A DNA stretch of 27,912 nucleotides, from the IMG/VR virus record IMGVR_UViG_3300032284_000714, positions 1-27,912 of that record; one strand, 5' to 3'. This stretch comes from a virus. Each line of letters opens with the position of its first letter. Positions within the stretch are counted from its first letter, which is position 1. The position numbers were made by a program, and so were the translations under genes. Below are positions 16,649 through 21,959 of the stretch, in pieces. The notes below the pieces were generated by a model. It made no database searches, was not told the origin of the DNA, and saw only the letters and a list, made by a program, of their open reading frames with translations.

Positions 16649-16722
16649 TTGACGAAGGGAGAGGGTAGGTATACCCTCTCTCTTAGCCTCTCACCGAGGA
16701 CAAACAAACGAAAGGACAGAAC
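16649..16722 (+). promoter_or_regulatory. Promoter module 2, matching module 1
   Basis: The -35 TTGACG (16649-16654) and -10 TACCCT (16672-16677) are again exactly 17 bases apart. The palindrome arms GAGAGGGTA (16659-16667) and TACCCTCTC (16672-16680) occupy the same place as in module 1 and also flank a 4-base centre. A small CCTC/GAGG hairpin (16687-16699) and CGAAAGGAC (16709-16717) follow before the ATG at 16723. The arms differ from module 1 in a compensated way, so pairing or symmetry is kept. Confidence 0.7.
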
Positions 16723-16857
16723 ATGGCAATTGAATGGCAAAGCAAGTTAACCAGCAAGATGATTAAACACTTAACGGATAATGAGGCTTCCCTGCTCATT
16801 AACCAATTAAATGACGCAGTAATGGAAATCTGCCAGAGTTTTGAGGTGCCAGCATGA
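16723..16857 (+). CDS. Very small helical protein (44 aa)
   Basis: The product begins MAIEWQSKLTSKMIKHLTDN and continues as predicted helices (ASLLINQLNDAVMEICQ). It has no metal or membrane motif. It is supported by the strong CGAAAGGAC ribosome site of promoter module 2, 5 bases upstream, and by the ATGA overlap with the next gene. First gene of the second rightward unit; function unknown. Confidence 0.62.
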   Translation: MAIEWQSKLTSKMIKHLTDNEASLLINQLNDAVMEICQSFEVPA

Positions 16858-17231
16858 ACACGAGCGACACACTTACAATCACAAAGACCATTACAGTTGG
16901 TCAATTGTGGGAGGCAGTATGGGGAGCAGACGGGGCTGGCATGGTCTATTGGTGCCCTAAAATCCGCAAGCCAAACGGCGAAGACATTGACCTATGGAAA
17001 GAGCAAGACGGCGAACTCGTAGCCAATCCGCAAGACGTGAAGATTTATGACGCGGAAAAAGGCAAAACTCATGTCGTAACAATTGAAGACATGCGCCGAG
17101 GATACGAGCAAGCACTCGCCGTTGGGCAGACACATTGTGGAAGTCACATGCTAGACCCTGAGGATTATGACTCATGTTTTGGAGACATGATTATTCAATA
17201 CGCAATCTTTGGCAAACTAATCTACGGATAG
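16854..17231 (+). CDS. Hypothetical protein (125 aa)
   Basis: A domain of unknown function. The N-terminus (TITKTITVGQLWEAVWGADG) is followed by CPKIRKPNGEDIDLWKEQDG, and the C-terminus ends in a conserved-looking DMIIQYAIFGKLIYG. I recall similar 'QYALFGEVVYG'-type endings in actinobacterial plasmid and phage proteins of unknown function, but cannot name a family. It starts in an ATGA overlap with the 44-residue gene. Its stop lies inside a perfect 9-base inverted repeat (17219-17241). Confidence 0.75.
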   Translation: MNTSDTLTITKTITVGQLWEAVWGADGAGMVYWCPKIRKPNGEDIDLWKEQDGELVANPQDVKIYDAEKGKTHVVTIEDMRRGYEQALAVGQTHCGSHMLDPEDYDSCFGDMIIQYAIFGKLIYG

Positions 17232-17241
17232 CCCGTAGATT
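17219..17241. repeat. Perfect 9-base inverted repeat over a stop codon
   Basis: The arms AATCTACGG (17219-17227) and CCGTAGATT (17233-17241) surround a 5-base loop and include the TAG stop of the upstream gene. No T-run follows (ATTACTTAAGAC), so it is not a classic terminator. It may be an mRNA-processing or stability stem, or a partial attenuator between genes. Confidence 0.55.
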
Positions 17242-17265
17242 ATTACTTAAGACAGAAAGGCAAAC

Positions 17266-17385
17266 ATGAGTTACGGAAAATGCTGGGTATGTGCCCGTGT
17301 TATGACAGGCGACAGCCAGACAGAAGAAGGCAAGGTAACGTGTGACGGATGTGGCTGGGTATCTAGTAAAGACGGGAGTTATTAA
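17266..17385 (+). CDS. Tiny zinc-ribbon protein (39 aa)
   Basis: The product MSYGKCWVCARVMTGDSQTE... carries CWVC (residues 6-9) and CDGC (about 26-29) with a TCDGCGW turn, a minimal zinc ribbon. AGAAAGGC lies 6 bases before the ATG. The next gene starts one base after the stop. Very short, so the call rests on the paired CxxC motifs, the ribosome site and the operon spacing. Confidence 0.6.
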   Translation: MSYGKCWVCARVMTGDSQTEEGKVTCDGCGWVSSKDGSY

Positions 17386-17386
17386 C

Positions 17387-17617
17387 ATGAGTGAAACAAC
17401 TTACTACGAATACAAAGTGCAATTTGTGGGAAACTATTGGGATTTTAACGCCCGAGTACAACTAGCACTAGACGAGGACACTGGCAATACCAGCGATTGG
17501 GCAAAGACCGAGGCTATTAACGAGGCATTGAACATTGACTGGATAGAAGAACTATGCGCCATGTCTCATGAAACTAACGTAACATTACTGCTAGACGGAG
17601 AGGAAGTAGAACTATGA
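17387..17617 (+). CDS. Hypothetical small protein (76 aa)
   Basis: I place the start at the ATG at 17387 (MSETTYYEYKVQFVGNYWDF), directly after the upstream stop; an earlier in-frame ATG at 17342 lies inside the zinc-ribbon gene and is less likely. The product is acidic and aromatic, with alternating beta-like segments (VQFVGNYWDFNARVQLALDE; NVTLLLDGEEVEL). Its end overlaps the next start (ATGA). No family recognised. Confidence 0.66.
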   Translation: MSETTYYEYKVQFVGNYWDFNARVQLALDEDTGNTSDWAKTEAINEALNIDWIEELCAMSHETNVTLLLDGEEVEL

Positions 17618-17796
17618 AAAATCAAGGGCGCATTGACTACTGGAGGGCGAAGGCAAAGGTGTGCCAAGTGGCATTGGAAAACGAACTTGCCAAGCCAACA
17701 GAGGAACAGAACCAACTAGCAATTGACGCGAATGTCAATCGCATTATCAACGCGTATAACAGCGCTTCACTACTAGCACTTATGGGGGAAGAATGA
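17614..17796 (+). CDS. Small helical protein (60 aa)
   Basis: It begins MKNQGRIDYWRAKAKVCQVA and is nearly all helical, with a charged heptad-like pattern (ALENELAKPTEEQNQLAIDA), so a short coiled coil is possible. Both ends overlap neighbours by 4 bases (ATGA), strong evidence for translation within the operon. Function unknown. Confidence 0.65.
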   Translation: MKNQGRIDYWRAKAKVCQVALENELAKPTEEQNQLAIDANVNRIINAYNSASLLALMGEE

Positions 17797-18101
17797 ACAC
17801 AATAGAAACAGTTTCAATGCGTATTCAATGGCACGGCGACAACCGCGAAGAGGTTAAGACTTTCGCCCTTATCCCTGACGAGTGGCGGGGCAAAGACTTA
17901 TCTAATCACCCGCAAGACGAGGAAGTGTTCTATTGGCTAGAACCTGCCGAGTGGATAGCACTAGGGGCAGGAGAAATCTTCGCCGATTTTGATGTTACAG
18001 GTTGCGCTTGTGATGAGTGCGAAGCAGAACTCACAGACGAAACAGACACTAGCGGAATTGTGGAAACTTTCCTAAGTGTATTTGGTAAGGAGACAGTATG
18101 A
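17793..18101 (+). CDS. Acidic hypothetical protein with CxCxxC (102 aa)
   Basis: The product starts MNTIETVSMRIQWHGDNREE and is very acidic. It contains a Trp-rich middle (YWLEPAEWIALGAGEIFADF), then CACDEC at about residues 71-76, a possible metal site lacking a second pair. The first part resembles a beta-sheet domain. ATGA overlaps at both ends tie it to its neighbours. No family recognised; a DNA-mimic or inhibitor role would suit the acidity but is only a guess. Confidence 0.68.
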   Translation: MNTIETVSMRIQWHGDNREEVKTFALIPDEWRGKDLSNHPQDEEVFYWLEPAEWIALGAGEIFADFDVTGCACDECEAELTDETDTSGIVETFLSVFGKETV

Positions 18102-18286
18102 CACAGACACTAGGCGAGAAATTAGCCGAAAGAGTAGCCGACTTAGTGCATGAGGTGGTACAGATAGCCTACCAAGCAGGCTACGACCAAGCCACTCATG
18201 ACTTAAGCAATGATAAAGATTTAGGTGGTGGGCGCATGCTTCACCTCAAACTAGTATCTGAATTGGAGGTGGATGATAATGAGTAA
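18098..18286 (+). CDS. Small acidic helical protein (62 aa)
   Basis: It begins MTQTLGEKLAERVADLVHEV and looks like one long amphipathic helix followed by GYDQATHDLSNDKDLGGGRM and an acidic tail ending DDNE. No metal or membrane motif. Its ATG overlaps the previous stop, and its end overlaps the start of a tiny membrane protein by 8 bases. Unknown function. Confidence 0.62.
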   Translation: MTQTLGEKLAERVADLVHEVVQIAYQAGYDQATHDLSNDKDLGGGRMLHLKLVSELEVDDNE

Positions 18287-18389
18287 CTGGAAACTATTCT
18301 TTTTTGTTGTTGGTATTTGTAGCGTAACTGTCTTTATGGCGTTAACGCTCACCGCAATCTTAGAGATAAAGGATAACAAAGATGCTTAG
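18279..18389 (+). CDS. Tiny single-pass membrane protein (36 aa)
   Basis: The product begins MSNWKLFFFVVGICSVTVFM and continues through ALTLTAILEI to a charged KDNKDA tail: one transmembrane helix with little else. GGAGGTGG lies 5 bases before the ATG, a good ribosome site. It overlaps genes on both sides by 8 bases and is followed by WhiB and a secreted transglycosylase. That placement near a cell-wall enzyme could fit a holin-like or spanin-like helper, but it is only 36 residues long. Confidence 0.55.
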   Translation: MSNWKLFFFVVGICSVTVFMALTLTAILEIKDNKDA

Positions 18390-18750
18390 CCCTGATGACC
18401 TGCCATTGTGCGCCGAGGTTGACCCTGAAATCTTTTTTCCTGAACCTAGCCACAACGAGACCGACCATAAGCAGATGTTTAAGAACTCGGTCCTTGCATT
18501 AAGTCTCTGCGCACGTTGTGACTTACAACACAAATGCTTAGAGTTTGCACTCTCTAATTTTGATACAGTTAATTGGGGTATCTACGGCAACACGTTGCCA
18601 AACGAGAGGTTACAATTGACAGGCATGACTAGGATAAACAACAATCACAACAGCACGCTGGAAACTATACGAAGACTAGCAACGGAGCAAGGTGTACCCG
18701 TTCCCACTCTAGGAGGTAAGCCATTAAACGTTTTAGGAAAGACAGCCTAG
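18382..18750 (+). CDS. whiB-like: WhiB-family Fe-S transcription factor (122 aa)
   Basis: The four WhiB cysteines are present: Cys10 (LCAEVDPEIFFPEPS), Cys43, Cys46 and Cys52 (CARCDLQHKC), followed by the family turn GIYGNT at about residues 66-71. These ligate a [4Fe-4S] cluster, and WhiB proteins bind the primary sigma factor to control promoters. WhiB occurs only in actinobacteria and their phages, so this strongly fixes the host phylum. Mycobacteriophage TM4 WhiB is a known precedent that blocks host WhiB2 function. The C-terminal part (RLQLTGMTRINNNHNSTLET) is weakly basic; a typical AT-hook is not obvious. It may switch host or phage transcription. Confidence 0.88.
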   Translation: MLSPDDLPLCAEVDPEIFFPEPSHNETDHKQMFKNSVLALSLCARCDLQHKCLEFALSNFDTVNWGIYGNTLPNERLQLTGMTRINNNHNSTLETIRRLATEQGVPVPTLGGKPLNVLGKTA

Positions 18751-19157
18751 CAATTTTGTCGGTAGGAATAGTAGTCTCAAGCCTATTTACAGCCCTTAGC
18801 ACGCCTCTGAAGCCTGCTGATGGGTTGCCTGCGACCTCTTATGTCTCACTTGTAGAGGACTTAAAGGCATACGCCAAAGCACGATACAAGGCTGACGAGA
18901 TACAGACTTCATGTCTTAATACATTATGGACAATGGAGTCGCATTGGAACTATCGTGCACGTGGGGGCAAGACCTCGCTGGGCAACGCTTATGGTATTGC
19001 GCAAGCACTACCTGCTAGTAAGATGAAGGTGTCAGGTGTAGACTACATGACTAACCCATACACGCAGATTGAATGGGGATTGAAGTATCTGAGGGAACGC
19101 TACAAAGGGCGCGCCTGCTGGGCGCTTAAACACGAACTCAACAAAGGGTGGTATTGA
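18723..19157 (+). CDS. Secreted lytic transglycosylase-like lysozyme, apparent ATT start (144 aa)
   Basis: The catalytic core is TMESHWNYRARGG with the likely catalytic Glu72, followed by NAYGIAQALPASKM (about 89-101) and a C-terminal TQIEWGLKYLRERYKG, the layout of small SLT/lysozyme-like transglycosylases that cut peptidoglycan. In-frame start codons of the ATG/GTG/TTG type are absent until TTG at 18756, which has no ribosome site and would remove the basic KRFRK. ATT at 18723 sits 6 bases after a perfect AGGAGG (18711-18716) and yields a textbook signal peptide: basic n-region, hydrophobic LAILSVGIVVSSLFTAL, small residues near 24-32. It overlaps whiB by 28 bases. Role: cell-wall degradation at lysis or entry. 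Confidence 0.78.
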   Translation: MKRFRKDSLAILSVGIVVSSLFTALSTPLKPADGLPATSYVSLVEDLKAYAKARYKADEIQTSCLNTLWTMESHWNYRARGGKTSLGNAYGIAQALPASKMKVSGVDYMTNPYTQIEWGLKYLRERYKGRACWALKHELNKGWY

Positions 19158-19158
19158 A

Positions 19159-19305
19159 ATGACATACACAACACATACAGTTCCTGCTGTGTGGGATTGC
19201 AACACATGCGAGAAAGAGAACGAGGAAGATGTAGCAGTGGGCGGGGACTATGCCCACGTTAAGTGTCGCTTCTGTGGAAGCGAGACAGAGGTGATGGTTG
19301 GATAA
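19159..19305 (+). CDS. Tiny zinc-ribbon protein (48 aa)
   Basis: The product MTYTTHTVPAVWDCNTCEKE... has CNTC at residues 14-17 and CRFC at about 36-39, a clear four-Cys zinc ribbon, then an acidic C-terminus. It starts one base after the transglycosylase stop (TGA at 19155-19157) and overlaps the glycosyltransferase start by 8 bases. Same class as the proteins at 16328 and 17266. Function unknown. Confidence 0.62.
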   Translation: MTYTTHTVPAVWDCNTCEKENEEDVAVGGDYAHVKCRFCGSETEVMVG

Positions 19306-20062
19306 GCCACTTGTCTTCGTAGCCATACTTGCCAAGCAGAAAGAGAAGATGTTACCTGCATGGCTTAAGTCATTAGAACAATGGGATTACCCAAAGGACA
19401 GAATGATTTTGTATGTACGCAGTAACAACAACACGGATTACACGCAAGCCATACTTAAAGATTGGGTACATAAGAACCGCAAGTGGTATCGGCTAGTGGT
19501 TGAGGATTATCAAGACATTGACGCGCCAGTGCATGAGTACGATGTACATGAGTGGAACCCGACACGCTTCAAGGCACTCGGTGCCATACGCGAGCGCAGT
19601 GTAGAGGGAGCATGGCATGCTGAGGCAGACTTCTATTGGGTTGTAGATGTGGATAACTTTGTTAAGCCTCATGTCTTAAGCAAGATGGTTAGTCACAACC
19701 TACCTGTGGTTGCACCCATGCTACGCATGGCTGACCCCGAGCAACCTGCCTACTCAAACTTCCATTTACTAGCAAACGTTCGCGGTTATTTCCTTGACGA
19801 CATGCGCTATTACCAAGTGTTAAAGCAAGAGATTAGAGGGCTGATTATCTGTGATGTGGTGCACTGCACCTATCTCATACGCAAGGATGTCTATGAAGAC
19901 ATTATCTATGTAGATGGCACAGATGATTACGAGTATGTAATCTTTAGTCGTAACTTAAGACAGAAAAACATACCGCAGTATCTAGACAACACCGAGGTGT
20001 ATGGTTGGCTCTCTACTAGAGAGAACCTTGACGCTATCTTGGAGCAGATGAATGGAAATTAG
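19298..20062 (+). CDS. GT-A glycosyltransferase resembling collagen galactosyltransferase N-terminal domain (254 aa)
   Basis: The start is TTG at 19298 with GAGG 7 bases upstream; the N-terminus is DKPLVFVAILAKQKEKMLPA. It shows the GT-A nucleotide-sugar fold pattern: LVFVAILAKQ at the first strand, YPKDRMILYV at 31-40, the metal-binding DVD motif at 117-119 (FYWVVDVDNFVKPHVL), VVAPML at 137-142, VHCTYLI at 188-194 and a DDYEYVIFS segment at 209-217. The order and spacing match my memory of the first domain of collagen galactosyltransferases (ILAR...LDYPKSRM...IDVDNF...VAPML...VHSTFL). It probably adds a sugar to a protein or a surface polymer. The acceptor is unknown: virion proteins or the host envelope are options. 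Confidence 0.78.
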   Translation: MDKPLVFVAILAKQKEKMLPAWLKSLEQWDYPKDRMILYVRSNNNTDYTQAILKDWVHKNRKWYRLVVEDYQDIDAPVHEYDVHEWNPTRFKALGAIRERSVEGAWHAEADFYWVVDVDNFVKPHVLSKMVSHNLPVVAPMLRMADPEQPAYSNFHLLANVRGYFLDDMRYYQVLKQEIRGLIICDVVHCTYLIRKDVYEDIIYVDGTDDYEYVIFSRNLRQKNIPQYLDNTEVYGWLSTRENLDAILEQMNGN

Positions 20063-20270
20063 TTACGAAGAACTAGAAGTCATGCTTAAAGATAGGTATA
20101 AGTTTGGGCTTGCTGAAAACATAGACATACATAGACCTAAGATACGTGAGCATGCTGCTCAGGAGATTGAGTCTAAAGTTAAAGACCCTACTTACGAAGG
20201 CAAGAGTGGTGATTTTTGGATAGGCATGCGTACTGCTGCCAAGATTATTAGGGAAATGAATGGCGCTTAA
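20052..20270 (+). CDS. Hypothetical protein (72 aa)
   Basis: It begins MEISYEELEVMLKDRYKFGL and is charged and helical, containing KIREHAAQEIESKVKDP and a FWIGMRTAAKIIREMNGA end. It overlaps the glycosyltransferase by 11 bases and the next gene by 11 bases, so it is part of the same unit. No known motif; function unknown. Confidence 0.66.
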   Translation: MEISYEELEVMLKDRYKFGLAENIDIHRPKIREHAAQEIESKVKDPTYEGKSGDFWIGMRTAAKIIREMNGA

Positions 20271-20556
20271 ACCTACCGAGTTAAAGAAACTTGTTGCCTT
20301 GTTAGATGACGAGGCACCAAGCGCGGAGTGGTTAGCCAAAGCCGTATGGGAATTGGTTGAAGAGTTGATGGCACAACGCCATCAGTATGTAGTCTTTGCT
20401 GTACACCCAAGTCTTAACTTAATACAGGCTGTTGGTCCATACAGTACAGTTGAGAAAGCAAAGAAGGATTACGCCAAGCGTATCCATGCTTACGACAACC
20501 AATCCTTTGCCCGACTTGCATTACTACGCCATCCTGATAGTATTACGAAAGATTGA
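20260..20556 (+). CDS. Hypothetical protein (98 aa), last gene of the rightward operon
   Basis: The product starts MALKPTELKKLVALLDDEAP with an acidic helical N-terminal part, then a beta-like HQYVVFAVHPSLNLIQAVGP and a basic KAKKDYAKRIHAYD helix. This has the look of a small winged or alpha/beta domain, but I cannot name one. It overlaps the upstream gene and ends within an inverted repeat that leads to the convergent terminator. Confidence 0.66.
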   Translation: MALKPTELKKLVALLDDEAPSAEWLAKAVWELVEELMAQRHQYVVFAVHPSLNLIQAVGPYSTVEKAKKDYAKRIHAYDNQSFARLALLRHPDSITKD

Positions 20557-20588
20557 CGCGAGGGTTATGTCCTTTCGCTCGTGTCAAT
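20546..20588. repeat. Nested inverted repeats in the 3' end of the rightward operon
   Basis: ATTGACGCGAG (20552-20562) pairs with CTCGTGTCAAT (20578-20588), allowing one G-T pair. The alternative CGAAAG (20546-20551) pairs with CTTTCG (20572-20577). The loop exposes GTCCTTTCG (20569-20577), the exact reverse complement of the CGAAAGGAC ribosome box of the leaders at 15689 and 16709. Confidence 0.5.
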
Positions 20589-20630
20589 AGCCTGCTCGCA
20601 GAACCCCAATCTGCTTGTAGCGGCAGAATA

Positions 20631-20659
20631 AAACCCTCGGATTCGTGACCCGAGGGTTT
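20631..20659. terminator. Bidirectional intrinsic terminator between convergent operons
   Basis: The arms AAACCCTCGG (20631-20640) and CCGAGGGTTT (20650-20659) form a perfect 10-base stem around 9 bases. TTTT then GTCTTTT follows on the plus strand, and four A residues precede it, giving U residues for leftward transcripts. It lies between the stop of the rightward operon and the last genes of the leftward replication operon, exactly where both need to end. Confidence 0.85.
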
Positions 20660-20664
20660 TGTCT

Positions 20665-20741
20665 TTTGCGTCTTCTCCTTACGCAAAGGGATGGTGTAGG
20701 CGCCACTTAAGGCCTAGCATATATCGCTTTCCCCCTACACC
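20665..20741. repeat. Two further hairpins in the convergent intergenic region
   Basis: TTTGCGT (20665-20671) pairs with ACGCAAA (20681-20687), loop 9. GGTGTAGG (20693-20700) pairs with CCTACACC (20734-20741) over a 33-base loop. They may add to termination or stabilise the 3' end of the leftward transcript. The outer pair is too close to be a tRNA acceptor stem. Confidence 0.45.
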
Positions 20742-20745
20742 AAAT

Positions 20746-20925
20746 CTATCTCTTAGGATTATCAGTTGAATAAAATCCGCCAGCATTAAACTTAACAGGT
20801 GGTACAGAATACACCCTATTCATTTGTGTATTACAACATAAAGGGTCAGAGGCTTCAGCATGTATGCTTCGCTCAACCTCATACTGTATGCCACAAGTGC
20901 CACACTTATACTCATAGGTAGGCAT
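20746..20925 (-). CDS. FmdB-type zinc-ribbon protein (59 aa)
   Basis: The N-terminus MPTYEYKCGTCGIQYEVERS is the signature of FmdB/CxxC-SSSS zinc-ribbon proteins, with CGTC first and DPLCC later as the second metal pair, and the common ending VKFNAGGFYSTD. Such proteins are putative regulatory or chaperone-like factors of unknown exact role. The start overlaps the upstream stop (TAATG). It is the last gene of the leftward replication operon, and the terminator region follows. Confidence 0.78.
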   Translation of the reverse strand: MPTYEYKCGTCGIQYEVERSIHAEASDPLCCNTQMNRVYSVPPVKFNAGGFYSTDNPKR

Positions 20926-21053
20926 TACTTATCCCAAATCTCAAAGCCAATGTACCAACGAAAAGCGTTCATCATAAACGCCCTGTCGTGCGGGTCATAG
21001 TCAATACCAAAACCCCAGTAACTTGTTACGCCATGAAAGAATACAATCTTCAT
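20925..21053 (-). CDS. Tiny hypothetical protein (42 aa)
   Basis: MKIVFFHGVTSYWGFGIDYD followed by DRAFMMNAFRWYIGFEIWDK: very aromatic, possibly a short alpha/beta unit. It is flanked by overlapping starts and stops (ATGA upstream, TAATG downstream), the main support for translation. Function unknown. Confidence 0.55.
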   Translation of the reverse strand: MKIVFFHGVTSYWGFGIDYDPHDRAFMMNAFRWYIGFEIWDK

Positions 21054-21193
21054 TTGTCCCACCTAATTACAATTTCATAGCCCAATTCGTAGGCAAACTC
21101 TTGCGCTTCTAGAAATGTAACTTTCTCAAACATAGCCCATGCCAAGTCTTCAAGAGTTAATTCCTTTGGTCTTACCCAGGGTTTACGCTTCAT
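21050..21193 (-). CDS. Tiny hypothetical protein (47 aa)
   Basis: The product starts with a basic MKRKPWVRPKE, then a helix LTLEDLAWAMFEKVTFLEAQ and FAYELGYEIVIRWDK. AGGTGAAGA lies just before the ATG, inside the end of the sigma-like gene (4-base overlap), so translation is probably coupled. No domain recognised. Confidence 0.55.
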   Translation of the reverse strand: MKRKPWVRPKELTLEDLAWAMFEKVTFLEAQEFAYELGYEIVIRWDK

Positions 21194-21813
21194 TCTTCAC
21201 CTTTCTCAAACGGATTAGTACCACCCAACTTCTCAGTCAGGCGCCTGATAGCGCCATCCACCTTGCGGTGTGCGGTTGTATCAGATACACCCAGCGCTTC
21301 AGCCAACTCCTTGTAGTTAATCTGCTCATAGAACTTAAGACGCAAAACTTTTCTATCATCTTCTGATAAGTGCAACATGGCACGACGAATGTCAAAGAGT
21401 TGTATCACATAGTTGCCACCCTCAGCAGGGTTACCACCACCTGATACACGTGGCTTTGTACTATCCCGTGTCTCTAATACTTCTTCCCATACAAACGGAA
21501 GCAACTCAGCCAGTGTGATAGGTGAGTAGAACTGCTCATCTCTAATCTCATAGCCCAGCCGTTGTGCCTTAAGACGTCTACAATATTTGTCAGCGTGGCG
21601 AGTCAGAGTCTTACCCAATTTACGCACGCCCATCTTGTAGTCCTCAGTATCAAGGGAATGGTCAAGCCATTCCTGTACCTTGTCTTGCCTGCGTAATATC
21701 CACACAGTTAACTCTTGTGTGACATCTTGTACGTCAAAGTATGTGTGATACTTGCGATGCACCTTGCGAGCAACAGTTGCTGCAATTTCATGAGACTCAT
21801 CAAACCATGTCAT
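21190..21813 (-). CDS. Sigma-70-like RNA polymerase factor (207 aa)
   Basis: The C-terminal 50 residues (about 148-197) are a canonical sigma region 4 / LuxR-like helix-turn-helix: LSEDDRKVLRLKFYEQINYK, then ELAEALGVSDTTAHRKVDGA. The N-terminal part (ESHEIAATVARKVHRKYHTY, then FDVQDVTQELTVWIL) resembles a shortened region 2, as in ECF-type sigma factors. A Gly-rich linker (VSGGGNPAEGGN) lies between. Such a factor could direct host polymerase to phage promoters, for example the late leftward ones. The alternative is a sigma-like anti-factor or a terminase-like HTH protein. It sits near the end of the replication operon with 4-base overlaps on both sides. Confidence 0.7.
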   Translation of the reverse strand: MTWFDESHEIAATVARKVHRKYHTYFDVQDVTQELTVWILRRQDKVQEWLDHSLDTEDYKMGVRKLGKTLTRHADKYCRRLKAQRLGYEIRDEQFYSPITLAELLPFVWEEVLETRDSTKPRVSGGGNPAEGGNYVIQLFDIRRAMLHLSEDDRKVLRLKFYEQINYKELAEALGVSDTTAHRKVDGAIRRLTEKLGGTNPFEKGEE

Positions 21814-21959
21814 GATGCACTCTTGTCACCAGTAAGTATACGGATAGCCCAGTCTAAGCCATGATTAAAACCATCAAGCCATTCCCTATCTTTGTTATCA
21901 GGCAGGGATGTCTTGGCACCTTCAATCTTGGCTATGAACTTTGCTAGTTCTTCGGCCAT
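21810..21959 (-). CDS. Tiny hypothetical protein (49 aa)
   Basis: MAEELAKFIAKIEGAKTSLP followed by DREWLDGFNHGLDWAIRILT: a small helical protein resembling short phage peptides with a W..GFN.G.DWAI motif. AGAGGGG lies before the ATG. It overlaps the upstream gene by 16 bases and the sigma-like gene by 4. Function unknown. Confidence 0.58.
   Translation of the reverse strand: MAEELAKFIAKIEGAKTSLPDNKDREWLDGFNHGLDWAIRILTGDKSAS

Noticed and set aside
18756-19157. TTG start for the transglycosylase
   Set aside because: No ribosome site, and it removes the basic start of the signal peptide. The ATT at 18723 with AGGAGG is better supported.
20693-20741. Possible tRNA from paired GGTGTAGG/CCTACACC
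   Set aside because: The arms are only 48 bases apart and there is no D-arm, anticodon or TTC loop pattern.
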